From Sthenelais limicola (taxonomy: Eukaryota; Annelida; Polychaeta; Phyllodocida; Sigalionidae): a DNA stretch of 64,000 nt. Both the position numbers and the translations under genes were made by a program. The stretch covers positions 103,576,194 through 103,640,193 of the forward strand of contig OW804096.1 of assembly GCA_942159475.1 (NCBI GenBank), written 5' to 3'. Below the pieces are notes generated by a model. The model did not search any database. It was not told where the DNA came from and saw nothing but the letters and a program-made list of their open reading frames with translations. This document shows positions 20,706 through 31,075 of this stretch, piece after piece; position 1 is the first letter of the stretch, and each line of letters starts with the position of its first letter.

Positions 20706-21030
20706 ATTGTTCTCATGCTTTATCTCATTCTCAACATGAGTTGTCCACATCTCTATGCTATAATTCACAGTTAGTAGGAAGTACTTAAGAGTGTGCCTTA
20801 ACCCCTTTAGGCAGGCACTTGCTAGAGGAGAATGGCCACCCCTGACTACTGTGATGCAGACAATGACTAAGTAATATTGCCTCCACCCTGAACTGGAGGA
20901 ATAGATAAGGATCAAAATTCTGAATACCATTGAATGCCATGAACTGAAACTGTATACTGAAACAGCTAATTGTGTAGAATAAGGGCAAGGCATTCTAAAA
21001 TAGCCTCTTTTCTGACCCTAACCCCACTAG
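20706..21030. other. Non-coding sequence 3' of the decayed gene
   Basis: No convincing frame on either strand. Minus-strand frames at 20613-20993 overlap the Cys-rich plus-strand end and show no family resemblance. Confidence 0.4.
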
Positions 21031-21039
21031 TACATAAGG

Positions 21040-21420
21040 AAGCTTCCCAGTGAGACCTTCAATTTGAGCTATTAAATGACCATTTCAATGAAGAAATAAG
21101 GATTCTAGACACAACTTGGTCATTTGCTATTTTGTTTACTTTTGGTTACCATGGTAACCATATTGCTATAACAACCATGGAACTTTGAACATTAGATGCA
21201 TCTCAGTTGGGCATTAAATTTTAGCTATCAACTGACCGTAATTGAAGATTCTAGACGTGATTTGGTAATTAGTGATTTTTTCTCTTTTTTTTGGTTGCCA
21301 TGGTAACCAAATTACCAAGGCAACTGCAGAATTAGTGTAATGTGATGCATCTCGGTTAGACCTCTAATTTGAGCTATTACACAATAATATTGATGAATAA
21401 ATAAGGATTTTAGAGATGAT
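21040..21420. repeat. Tandem ~150-bp repeat with palindromic X-box-like sites
   Basis: Two and a half diverged units share GAGCTATTA, AAGGATT(C/T)TAGA, TTTGGTnnCCATGGTAACC and GATGCATCTC(A/G)GTT blocks. The palindromes are GGTTACCATGGTAACC (21144-21159) and GGTTGCCATGGTAACC (21293-21308). Confidence 0.7.
21144..21308. promoter_or_regulatory. Two X-box (RFX-type) palindromes
   Basis: Both sites fit the RFX X-box consensus (GTNRCC, short spacer, RGYAAC), one perfectly palindromic. RFX factors drive ciliary genes in animals; binding here is inferred from sequence only, and the sites lie in a repeat. Confidence 0.4.
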
Positions 21421-21599
21421 TCTTGGTTTCCCTAATACATAATGGCGGCCATTTTGTTTTGGGGCTTTTAGAAGGGTAAAAACAAATTTTTTAGCTTGGT
21501 AAGATTAATTTTTGAAATCTACTCCTAAAAATTGACCTAAAAATGTTTCTTACCAAATTTTACTCTAAAATGCCCCTAGAAAGTTTTAAACGTGTTTTT

Positions 21600-22117
21600 A
21601 TAATGATCTGATTCCAGTCTATGGACTGCAATGATGAAACAAAAATAAATAATATTTTGGCTTCTGTAGGCAACCTAATAGAATGTTAATGAGATTTTGT
21701 TGATTGGAGCAAGGGCGAGTAGACCACAATAGAAACATGAAAAAGAAACGAAATTAATGAAATATGAAAAATTGAAAAAAAAATGAAAAAAATAAAAATT
21801 GAAAAAAAATAAAGTATTGAAAAATGTTACAAAAATAAAAATTGGAAAAAAATAACTGAAAACAAAATAAAAATTGAAAACAAAATGAAAATTGAAAAAA
21901 AAAAGAAAATTCAAGAAAAAAAAAAATTGAAAAAAAATAAACACTTGATGTTAATGCCAATTTAAATATGGTATTCTTGGTATCTGTCTACTCAAAAAAA
22001 TAAAGGACAATGAGCTTTGATGAAATACTGATGGGTAACACAGTTCCCATATTTTAGACCCATTATAGGTAACAGCTGGTGGGCCACACAGTGCCCGATT
22101 GGGGGTATACCCACCTC
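21600..22117 (-). repeat. Right terminal inverted repeat of the 21.1-kb element
   Basis: This is the reverse complement of the left arm parts 1032-1380 and 3236-3680. The A-rich section 21745-21945 gives Phe-rich minus-strand frames that are not genes. Confidence 0.75.
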
Positions 22118-22126
22118 GGCCGTTCC
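22118..22126. repeat. 9-bp target-site duplication, right copy
   Basis: GGCCGTTCC, identical to 1023-1031. See the left copy for the frame-restoration argument. Confidence 0.9.
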
Positions 22127-23476
22127 CATAGCTGTTCCTCCTACTTGTAGATAGTTTTCACCGTTGTATTGGAAGTTGTTTAGGTATAGAACTTTTTAAA
22201 GTAAAAAACAGATTGTGGTGTTACTTGGTTTTAGGAAGGTTTTTCTCTTCTCGTTTAGCATGTTTTCTATTACACTGATACCTTCTTGGTTTGGTATGTT
22301 CATGTACAGGGCACTAACGTCTAGTGTCCCTAGGATGTCTGTATCCTTCACATTTTGTTTTTCTTGTATTATTGTTATAAAGTCCCCAGTGTGTTTTACG
22401 TACGAGCTTCCGTCTTTAACCATTGGTTTAAGGAAGATGTCGACGTAGTTTGATATTTTCTCTGTGGGGCCGTTGTTGGCTGACACTATAGGTCTGCCCG
22501 GTGGGGGTATTTTTCCCTTGTGGATTTTTGGGAGAAAATAGATTTGGGGTGTTTTGCAGGTTTTGTTTTTTAGAATGTTTGTGACGTCTTTCGTCAGTTC
22601 CCCCTCTTCTAGTTTTGTTTCTATATATAGGTTTATCTCTTGGTTATACTGTTCCATTGGATTTGATTCCAGTTTTTTGTAGTATTTTTGTTCAGAGAGG
22701 TCCTTTTTACATTGCTCTACATATTTGTGATTGTCTTGTACTACTATAGCTCCCCCTTTATCTGCTTTTTGGATATAGAGTTCTTTGTCCTTTGCCAGGT
22801 TTTTTAGTACTTGTTTTTCGTTTAATGTGAGATTATGTCTCTTGATGGGTTTGATTTTAGTTTTTGTGATTTCTGAGTCACAAGTTTCTATGAAGAACTC
22901 GAGGTTGGGGGGGGGGGGGCCCTGTGGAGCTTTTTTAGTATTTTTATCTTTAAATTTGTTTTTGAATTTTGATAGTTCTGGGTCTATCTCTTTTTTCTCT
23001 TTTTTCTCGTCTTGTTTTTGATCCTTGTTTTGGTCAATTTTTTCAAAGAAGCAGTGGAAACGCATTTTTCTATAGAGGTCTTCAGTTTCTCTAGCTACTT
23101 GGGAGATATCGGTATTGTTGGTAGTGGGGCAGAATTTGAGACCTTTTGTGAGTAGATTCGTTTCGTGTTTGTTAAGTTTTCTACTTGAGAGGTTTACTAT
23201 ATCGCCTTTTTGTAGGACTTTCAAATGGGATATATTGCCTTTTTCTAGGACTTTTGATTTTGGGGGCCGGCTGTTTTTAGGTAAGACACAAGGACATGAG
23301 TAGTTTGTATCAATTTTATTTGTTTTCTCTACCGTTTTTTCTACAGTCGGCTTTGAGTATTCAATTTTATTTTGCATCTGTTCTTTCATTTTTTCATTCT
23401 CATTTGAGACTGATACTTTTTCTTTATTATGGGAGATGGATGGATTGTTCATTTCAAGATTTGGTTTTGAGTTCAC
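22127..23476 (-). pseudogene. Penelope-like reverse transcriptase, 5' part
   Basis: A minus-strand frame of 426 residues (23476-22196) with a charged N-terminal third, a Pro run encoded by the G-tract near 22907, then PLE reverse-transcriptase blocks: KADKGGAIVV, PQIYFLPKIHK, RPIVSANNGPTEKIS and LDVSALYMNIP (motif A with catalytic Asp). A stop at 22196-22198 and a one-base shift precede LNNFQYNGENYLQVGGTAMG (motif B), which runs to the insertion at 22126. The YLDD motif lies on the far side of the insertion at 614-1031. The endonuclease is not joined to this copy. The combination of motifs is diagnostic for PLEs; this copy is inactive. Confidence 0.9.
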
Positions 23477-24118
23477 TGGTATCTGGGGGACGAGTTTCTC
23501 TGATACAGATGAAACTGGTAGTAAGGCTCGTATCCCCTTGATGCCTTGTTTCCCCTGGGGTTTCCTCTGGTGGGTCCCCTCGTATCTCTGCCGCCTCTTC
23601 CTCGGCGGGGATTTCCTTGTCCCCTGTTTGGAAAATCCTGGATTTTCACTGTTGATAGCGGGTCTATCACATATGATTTTGATGGAGGCTGCGCTTGGAG
23701 TTTCCTCCTCCTTTCCTCTAACTGTTGGTGTTCTTGCTGGGTGAATTTGTTGGCTGTAATTTTCCAGCCGACATCCGCTTGAGCTATCAGTTTGTCCGAT
23801 AGAACGACCCCTTTGGAGCGCTCGGTTACAATGGTTGCAGTAGCTTTTAGAGCAACTGACATGCTGGCACTATCTGAGGCTGATTTGTGTAAGTGCCAGA
23901 TTCATCTCCTCCTTGGCATGCTTGCGCCGCATCTGCAAAAGCTCTTCTTGAAAGGCTTCCATCTTCATTAGATAGCCAGGAGTCCTCTCAAGACATAAGG
24001 CCCATGGCTTGAGAACGTCATATTCGATGGCTTTCTCTAAATAGGTGGCTCTCAGCTCCAGTTTAATTGCCTCCGTATTGACGTTGCGTGCGGTGGTCCA
24101 CATACTTTTGGCCTCCAT
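23473..24118 (-). pseudogene. PLE upstream reading frame with Arg-Gly-rich end
   Basis: Two minus-strand frames, 24118-23870 and 23862-23473, are separated by a frameshift and look like one protein. The first (EAKSMWTTARNVNTEAIKL...) is helical and charged. The second ends in an Arg/Gly/Pro-rich region (23560-23660) that suggests RNA binding, then overlaps the start of the reverse-transcriptase frame by a few bases. A TATCTTTTCAG acceptor-like string at about 24140-24150 on this strand would allow splicing from a further 5' exon. Position and orientation make it part of the PLE, acting as a nucleic-acid-binding partner of the reverse transcriptase; that role is inferred. Confidence 0.55.
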
Positions 24119-24713
24119 AGGGAGCTGTTGGTATTCTTCTCGTTTCTGAAAAGATAGTAATGGTAATGGTATAATTATGAGGTATTGTGTCTATATTCTT
24201 CATAATTATTTCCCTTAATCTTTTTTCAGTATCTTGTGCCTGGGTTTTTAAAGAAAAGTTCTCTTCCTCGTTTGCCAGGAAAACAAGATTCTCTAGAGTT
24301 TTATTGAGGGTTTTATTAGGAATAGATTCCTCTATGTTATCGCGATCGTTTTTATCGCTGGTGGCGCCATCTTGGGTCGAGGCCATATAGTCAAATTTGT
24401 TACGTTTTTCATATGGGGTGGACGTAAGGATATTTTTATAATTTTCTCTGAGGTTGGAGAAGTTGAAATTAGGTGTTACTTGAGATATATGGTCGTAGGA
24501 GTGTCTGTTAGTAACAGATTCCCTGCCAGTAAGTTCACTGGTAGCAGACGATTTTCCCCGTTCTTCTGCTACAGTGTTTTTACCGTTAGTGGCACCCTCT
24601 ATTGAGGTTGCTTCGGGTTGGGTTTGCTTTCGTTTCTTGCATGGTGTGCGTTCTAGATCGTTTATAATAGATTGATCAAAATGGGAGAAGTTAATGTTAG
24701 ATGTTTTCTCCAA
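24063..24713 (-). CDS. PLE 5' reading frame with an internal duplication
   Basis: A 216-residue minus-strand frame, not recognised by name. It contains two related segments: one around NFSHFDQSIINDLERTPCKK followed by EGATNGKN, the other around NFSNLRENYKNILTSTPYEK followed by DGATSDKN. The unit is therefore about 90-100 residues and duplicated. It is hydrophilic, without membrane segments. It lies directly 5' of the Arg-Gly-rich frame in the same orientation, so it is most likely the first exon or ORF of the same PLE. The final 20 residues may be intron read-through beyond a splice site near 24150. Confidence 0.5.
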   Translation of the reverse strand: MEKTSNINFSHFDQSIINDLERTPCKKRKQTQPEATSIEGATNGKNTVAEERGKSSATSELTGRESVTNRHSYDHISQVTPNFNFSNLRENYKNILTSTPYEKRNKFDYMASTQDGATSDKNDRDNIEESIPNKTLNKTLENLVFLANEEENFSLKTQAQDTEKRLREIIMKNIDTIPHNYTITITIFSETRRIPTAPYGGQKYVDHRTQRQYGGN

Positions 24714-25059
24714 TATATGTTCGTTTGGGGATTTGTCATTGACATTTTCCCTATGAATCGTTGTATTTAGTTCGGTGGCGGACGGGTCTACCCGTTGTTC
24801 CGCCGATCGGGAGCGTTTTTTACCCTTTTACCGATTGGAGTCACTTCCGGCCTGCTTGGCTGGTTTGGGAGTATGTAATACCCAGTCGGATATTCGAGCA
24901 ATATGGCGTTTTGGAGTGGAAATATACTTTATACTTACATTTCCTTCATTGGAGTTCCCTGTGGTCCAGTTGAACCTGGGTTTCGGGGTTATCGCAGTTG
25001 GTTTGGGTCCCTTGTTGTGCTGGGATCCGTTGGAACCGGAGTCGGCAAAACTGGACTAC

Positions 25060-25599
25060 CATCCCGAGAAGAGCACAGAAAAGAAAGAGGGAACAAAAAA
25101 CAAATGCAAACATAAGAAATGCAAGGTATGCCCAGAACTAAACAAAAGCAACCCTACAAAAAACACGAACCGACGCAAAACCGACGTAAAAACCAACGTT
25201 AACTGCCACAGCTCAAACCTGATGTACTGCATCTCATGCAAAAAATGCGAAGACCTATACATAGGGCAAACGAAACGCACCCTATGGAAAAGAGCGAGCA
25301 AACACATGGCAGATATAAAACACAACAGGCTGAAATCAGTGGTAGCGAAGCACTTCAACAAACACGACCACTCAGGTCTAGAAGACTTCGAAATACAAAA
25401 AATAGACTTTATATACAAACATCCAGAAAGCAAAAGGGCGAAGGAACTCAGAACCCTAATAGAACACAACTGGATACATAGATTACAAACATACCAACCG
25501 CATGGAATGAATGTGAAGGATTCAGAACTCAAACTAAAGCCACGTCAAAAATGTTTTTCTCCCCAAATGGGTAAAACCACTAAGGCAAAAGTTATTTGA
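25060..25599 (+). CDS. GIY-YIG endonuclease of a Penelope-like element (partial)
   Basis: The plus-strand frame is open from 24775, but recognisable sequence starts near 25060. It has a Lys/Cys-rich part (CKHKKCKVCPELNKS) typical of the PLE zinc-binding linker. It continues with LMYCISCKKCEDLYIGQTKR, the GIY-YIG core with the catalytic Arg downstream, and a conserved HFNKHDHSGLEDFEI block and a Glu-containing ELRTLIEHNWIHRL block. PLE endonucleases nick target DNA to prime reverse transcription. No reverse transcriptase precedes it on this strand; it stands head-to-head with the minus-strand PLE. PLE copies often carry such inverted partial segments at the 5' end, so this is probably a 5'-truncated inverted PLE copy. 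Confidence 0.85.
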   Translation, partial: HPEKSTEKKEGTKNKCKHKKCKVCPELNKSNPTKNTNRRKTDVKTNVNCHSSNLMYCISCKKCEDLYIGQTKRTLWKRASKHMADIKHNRLKSVVAKHFNKHDHSGLEDFEIQKIDFIYKHPESKRAKELRTLIEHNWIHRLQTYQPHGMNVKDSELKLKPRQKCFSPQMGKTTKAKVI

Positions 25600-26069
25600 A
25601 ACCTCAAATTACATGATAGTTATGTGTAATGAAATGATAACCAAAGCTAATATAAGATTAGATATCCTCTATGTCAATATGTACATGCCTTAGATGTTAA
25701 GACTTATTTATTACTTGTGAAATGTATGGTCTTAAGTTACCTTGATTGTGGAAACGATGTGACAGTGTACTTAAATTGTAACAAGCTATATGCATTCAAA
25801 GATTACAAGTTGTTCAAAAGAAGACTCTGTACATAGATTAGCTAACTCAATGACAGTTACTGAAACGAATTTTTACAATATTGTGAAATTCCTGCACAAG
25901 CAGCTATAGAAAAATATTGGATTGGATAAAGACGCTGAATTCCCTTCCTAATGAATACAGAACCATTGTAGAAAGTAATAGCTTCAAGGATAGAAGAAGG
26001 ATATATATTGTCTAAAAGACTATTACTAACGTGAATTATATGTATTATATGTACATATCTGAATGGGGT
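25600..26069. other. PLE 3' region and unassigned sequence
   Basis: After the endonuclease stop (TGA at 25597-25599) the sequence is AT-rich without coding frames. The first part is presumably the PLE 3' untranslated region; I see no clear end or target duplication. Confidence 0.4.
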
Positions 26070-26071
26070 CT

Positions 26072-26470
26072 AGAGAACTCGGACCGTTCTGGGCTCGGAC
26101 CAATGTATACTCGGACCGTTGTAAGCTCGGACTGGGTAAGGTCGGACCAGTGGGTTAGTAGACTCGGACCAGGGGGTTAGTGGACTCAGACCAGCATAGC
26201 TTTAGGCAGAACATTATTATGATAGATATATAGTCAAAGTAATTCTTTTATTAGTCAGTCTTACTTGGACACTCCACTACTACCTTTACTGACTTAGGAC
26301 AACCAATTTTAGGGTTAGGTTTAGGGTTAATTATGTATGGTATGGTTTGGTCCGAGTCCACCAACCCAGTGGTCCGAGTCCACTAACCAGGTGGTCCGAC
26401 TCCACTAACCCCCTGGTCCGACTACACTAACCCGCCCGGTCCGACATCAGAGCGGTCCGACTTCTCTAGG
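26072..26470. repeat. Inverted-repeat element built on CTCGGACC motifs
   Basis: The left half (26072-26190) has six CTCGGACC-type motifs with GGGTTAGT spacers. The right half (26345-26470) has the inverse GGTCCGAGTC...CACTAACC motifs. The two halves could pair into a long hairpin with a loop of about 150 bp. No coding capacity. It looks like a MITE or fold-back element with internally repeated ends. Confidence 0.7.
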
Positions 26471-27640
26471 AAGCATCTGAATTATAATGTACCTCCTATC
26501 ACAACTTGCATTGAATTTAAATCTAAGATTCAGATTGAGTGTGTACGTTGAGAATTGACATAGGATATAGCTGAAGTGAAATCCCCTTAGTGAGTAGGAA
26601 CATAATATTATGTTTTGTATCCCACTATATCTTCATCCCCATTTTCATCCTCATCCCTCATCACAATACCGTACCTGAGGAGAGGGCAGAAGACCGGACT
26701 AATCTGAGCCCCATATATATATATGCACGATATATATATATATGTAGTGATTTCTTGTAGCAGGTTCGTTTCCCTTGACGCGTCCGAAGCTTATCGATCA
26801 GAGTTATATTAAACAGAAGGAACAAAAGGCAGGCGCTACCTGTTCACTTGGGTTTATTCAGGAATGAGGTGTTAGAACTGAGCATCAGTTCGCATAAGAC
26901 CTGATCAGACTTGGGATTTCGGGTCACCTGGCCAGCCAGGTAACCCTCGTCCAAAGGTGTCTGACCAACATGCATAATCACAATGAACACTAAACATTCA
27001 AGTAGAGAAGTAACTCTATAAGAACTGAAAGGCTAATCATGGCCTTTACAGAATACACAATAAGATTTAAACCTGGTCGCTGTTACTTGAGCAACCAACA
27101 GCTAAACTGCTGTTTGAACATAAAAGGTAAACAGGTAAGAGAAGAATAGACTAAAAAGTCCCGCGGACCAGTAGTGTCCACTGGGGAGGTTTGGACGAAC
27201 TAACCCACAGCGGACAGATGTTAATGTCCACTCTGGATTTAACATGTCTCATTACCCTAATTGATTTTTAATGTCTAAACTAATTACAGGGTTATTAATG
27301 TTTTATTACCCTAATATTTAAACATGTATGTATTAATGTATTACTCTGAAATGTATCAGTGGATGTGTACAATTGTATTGAATAGTCTGGTGCAATGATT
27401 TATGCTGACGCGATGTTCTAAGCTGAAGCAATGATTTATATTGTGAAACAGGTAGGAGCCATTGCTCCACACACTCCAAGGTACCCAGAGATTGCAGAAA
27501 TAAGTGTAATTATTGAGGTTCTATAAGGAATTATTTCATCATGTACTCCAATAAGCCTGAAACATGTCAGCAGTTATACTGCATACTAGGCAAAGGTTTT
27601 TCTAGAATTTGTGCAATCTAATCATGGGCCTATAGTATAA
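26471..27640. other. Unassigned AT-rich sequence with a TA microsatellite
   Basis: No gene seen. An alternating AT tract lies at 26712-26746. The stretch 27180-27420 repeats TTAATGTNTA-like strings weakly. Confidence 0.4.
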
Positions 27641-28267
27641 AAGGGTCCTCCTTCCAGTCAGTCAGTCAGTACCATCTACTACCTGGACCTAGAAGCTGTA
27701 TCACCACTATCTACTAAAGAAGACTGACTGGAAACTCTACTATACTGGAATCCTGGGGAACCTATGGACTTATTGTAAACCTTCATCTTGATACTCTACT
27801 ACATTGAATAAAATACCAGCTATTCAGCACATCTCCAAAAGATCTCTCTCTACTTAGAGTTATTCTTACAACTTGACTAGCTCATCTAGGATATCTACAC
27901 TACTCTACCTACATTGGACATAGCCAGCTATTAATCCTCACAATCTCCTAATAGCTATTTAATCATCTTAGACTCTATCTGTAAAACCATGTAAAGGACA
28001 TCAAGTCCCATCGATAAACCCAAGGTTGTAATATTGACCGAATGTAACCACACCATTTACGAATGGTCCTAGTCTAAATACTTATATCTTACTTGCCAAA
28101 TAATTATGTCTTACTTGCCATCATAGACACCTAGTAGAAATGTATCCATTAGTAAAGGTAACGGCTGGAAGAGCTGGGATCTTCCCAGAGGCCTGTGGAC
28201 CTATTTGTCTGTAATTGTTGAAATACTTGGACAAATAAAAGATTATTCTATTCTATTCTATTCTATC
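27641..28267 (+). mobile_element. Possible retroelement end with TATA box and (TTCTA)n tail
   Basis: A TATAAAAG string at 27645 is followed 25-30 bp later by repeated CAGT, like a promoter with a start region. AATAAAA strings occur at 27808 and 28232. The stretch ends in ATTCTATTCTATTCTATTCTA (28238-28264). Retroelement 3' ends with short tandem tails look like this, but no coding sequence is linked to it, and an LTR remains an alternative. Confidence 0.4.
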
Positions 28268-29170
28268 ATTAGGTGTCCCCGCTCCCCAGACACCTACACA
28301 GCTAAACCCAATAACACCACATATATATTATACTTCTAAATAAAACGTGTTTAAAAAATCGAATCATTCCTCGGTAGGCTACATGTACGGTCCCCCATAC
28401 AAAATTTGAACAAATCTATTGTTATATTTTGTTATTCTGTTGTAAGCCTATTGGTATTTGACTTGCAGAAACTCTTAAGTAGGCCTACGCTGACGTAAAG
28501 GTACCAAGAGTTTCTGCGTGTTGTTTCTATTATTGTTGTTCTTCATGTTTTTATAATATTAAAAGTGGACTAGAATCGACGTGAAAAGCATGAAAACATG
28601 CTATCATTAAAATATTAAACAGTTTCTACCCTGGCATAGTTTTTTTCCATGAGACATGGCGATCTGATAGGCTACATAGGTTAACTAGAATCAGTAGAAG
28701 TTGAACAAAATATGTAGACCCGAGGCCTACCGGTAGCCTAATGTATAATTTTATAGCCTATATAGGCTATATGAATTAGCTTAACCTATAAATGAATAGC
28801 CTACGGTATTGGATTTTGATTTAATAGTGTGGCAATGCATGAAAATAATCACATTGTTGGTTATGCGTATTTTGTAAGAATTGTTTAAATGTATTGTGGC
28901 CAAGTTTTTTTTAGATAAATAATTATTGAATATGAATAGGACATAGGCCTTTATGCCATGATAGGTGTGCGTATCCACAAAAACATCTTTTGATTGGTTG
29001 CGTAAATATAGTTGCGCCAATCAATGACGCTCATTTCATGACGCTCATTTCATGACGCAACCTTGTAGGCGCTTGCTTTTGCCGAGTCGGAGGGTTGCGA
29101 GACATTAACTGAAGGTAAATAATGATTAAATAAGGCTAAAATATATATATCATGGCATAAAGATAGAACC
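28268..29170. other. Unassigned AT-rich sequence
   Basis: No coding frame with family resemblance. TAGGCCTA-type strings are frequent. A short direct repeat (CATTTCATGACGC) occurs at 29033-29060. Confidence 0.4.
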
Positions 29171-29174
29171 CAAC

Positions 29175-29312
29175 CCGAGATGGATATACGATGACGCATT
29201 CACAAAACACTTGTGCGTTATTTTTCTGTTTTTCCTGATAGGCGAAGCCATGAGGGAAAAACGGAAAAACACGCACTTGTGTTTTGTGAATATGTCACCC
29301 TATATCCATCTC
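29175..29312. repeat. Hairpin element (~138 bp)
   Basis: The arms pair GATGGATAT... on the left with ...ATATCCATC on the right, and CACAAAACACTTGTGCG with its near inverse, leaving a loop of about 20 bp near 29237-29256. Probably a small MITE. Confidence 0.65.
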
Positions 29313-29324
29313 TCGTTGAGTTAT

Positions 29325-29690
29325 ATCTTAATATCCCATGAACTAACAAGAAGAGGCAGTTGCTTGATATTATATTTTATCTTGGCTCGGTGGCAAAGTA
29401 TTTCATATTCATTTCAAATCCAACTCAAAGAAGGAGAAAAAATATATTAAAAAAAACAATGTCTGTCCTACCGACTGCATGCAGCTTTTTTGAATGAGCG
29501 TTCTTTTGGGGGGTGCTAGGTAATGTCAGAAGCTTGGGATCCGGTTCCAGTTCTGAAGGTCCGCAGATATAGCCGTATATAAAATATATACAATCCATAT
29601 CCCACGAACTAACGAGAAGAGGCAGTTGCTTGGTATTATTTTTTGGGGGGCCCGGTGGCAAAGTATTTCATATTCATTTCTCCAAGATGC
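29325..29690. repeat. Direct repeat pair (about 85 bp, 260 bp apart)
   Basis: The block from ATATCCCATGAACTAAC (29331) to the GGCAAAGTATTTCATATTC end (29416) recurs from 29597 to 29678 with about 90% identity. Confidence 0.75.
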
Positions 29691-29725
29691 CAAGAGAGAA
29701 GGAATGAATAAATCAAATAAAGAAA

Positions 29726-30790
29726 TTATAGCCTGTCCGAGACTAAAATATCTATTTGACAACGACGGTCCATGGACATTGACAAATAATCCAACACTGA
29801 CATACTTCTCCAATCTCCTACCGATTTAATGTTTGAGGCTGGGAGACCAATTTGTCCCACCAAATACTTCAGAAATCTCAAAACATCACTGTATAGTATA
29901 GGCCTAAGGTTACCATTCATTTTGCGTAGAAACAAGGGCATGTCAGACCCAGATGGATATGCCTTCAGGTTCCAATCGATGTATGACACAGCACAAAATC
30001 GAGACCCATTGATATGTTGAAGTGGAATTTGTAGAGGTTTTGAAGATGAAGACCGAGTTTTACTAGTGTTCACATTGATGAGCATACCCCAGGATCCGAG
30101 GTATAGGAAACGTCAGCACGTGTGATGACATGTGTAGAATAATTAGTAGACATTGAATCAGGAATGATGTTTGATTTCCTGAGCAAGGTACGGAATGACA
30201 ACACAATAATACCCCACATAGCCTTGGAGAAATCATCTTGATGGTCAACATGGAGGAACATTTGCAGAAGATTCGAATGGGATAAAGCCAGAGCTTGATA
30301 AGGGGGGTTCCCACTCTCCTTTTCAGGCCTAACATCACCATACGAATGAAGAAGGATGAGCGAAAATCATTTTCTAGCGCATACATTTTATGAAGCAGAA
30401 TAATCGATGATAAATAGTTGTCCACAGAAGTATGTTTCATGGTAGTTCTGAGAAATGATAGAAATCTGGTGAATGTTGAATCAGAAGCAGGCAAGGGCTT
30501 GAGGGAGTGTAGACAACAGAAAGAAAAATATTTCTTCCATTGTGAGGATCTCGTCTTGGAACTATTCAAGGCCCAAGCAGAATTGATATTAACATTAACC
30601 AGCCTATCCAATTCCGGTAAGGACAAATGAGTGTCAACAATGGTATCATGGAACAACACAAATTCAGATCAGAAAGGTTCAGGCCAATGTGGTTGTGCAG
30701 GCGAGATAAAATGTCAGGAATCAAATTTTCTGACCCAGGAATATGGACAGAAGTAAGGTGAAAATTACATTTGTTAATGAAGAAAGTATA
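29726..30790 (-). pseudogene. DIRS-type tyrosine recombinase with RNase H end
   Basis: Read on the minus strand. At about 30790-30700 is the end of an RNase H (HLTSVHIPGSENLIPDILSR). Then comes a recombinase N-terminal domain (AWALNSSKTRSSQWKKYFSF, DSTFTRFLSFLRTT, SVDNYLSSIILLHKMYALE) and, after a frameshift near 30070, the C-terminal part ending IKSVGDWRSMSVLDYLSMSM. RNase H followed by a tyrosine recombinase is the hallmark of DIRS/Ngaro retrotransposons, which integrate by recombination rather than by integrase. I do not see the H-x-x-R box that should precede IKSVGDW: FLKYLVGQ runs straight into IGLPASN, so a deletion is likely. Inactive copy. Confidence 0.8.
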
Positions 30791-31075
30791 TGCAGCTTAG
30801 AAGTGCGACTGCTTACATGTTGTTATTTTGCATGTACTCTTGTAATGTATAGGGGCTTTATAATTGTTGATGGAGTACCTAATCATGACCTTAATGTTAG
30901 ACCGATAATTCCTGGTTACATAAAAGATTACTGACCTGGAAATCTTCTTCAGCTGCAATATTTCTGGGTTTCAGGACGGAGACATAGCGTTGACCCGGGC
31001 GCTTGCGTGTGGCAGGCACATTAACATCAGGTGATGGCGTCCGGGTACTACCCGAGTTTGCTTGTCTGGTAGTTA

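Larger units (their letters stand above)
1032..22117. mobile_element. 21.1-kb DNA-transposon-like insertion with long terminal inverted repeats
   Basis: The element is bounded by a 9-bp target duplication and by imperfect inverted ends that share ATACCC, TCGGGCACTGTGTG and CCCATCAG in the same order (about 1032-1120 and 22030-22117). The inverted similarity continues inward through a T-rich tract and a unique part (left 3300-3680, right about 21600-22000, sharing for example GTGGTCTACTCGCCC). Long inverted repeats with 9-bp duplications are typical of Mutator-like elements; hAT-like (8 bp) or other superfamilies remain possible. Much of its length is secondary insertion: 1383-3233, 3755-5615, 6444-12579, and the LINE at 14.7-17.1 kb. 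The only candidate for its own gene is the decayed one at 18.6-20.7 kb, so the superfamily is inferred from ends and target duplication only. Confidence 0.85.

Noticed and set aside
1032..22117. Polinton/Maverick (large element with long TIRs and AG start)
   Set aside because: No protein-primed polymerase, integrase, ATPase or capsid genes are seen, and the target duplication is 9 bp (or 8), not 6.
25056..25532. Minus-strand frame of 158 residues
   Set aside because: Antisense to the GIY-YIG endonuclease; no independent similarity.
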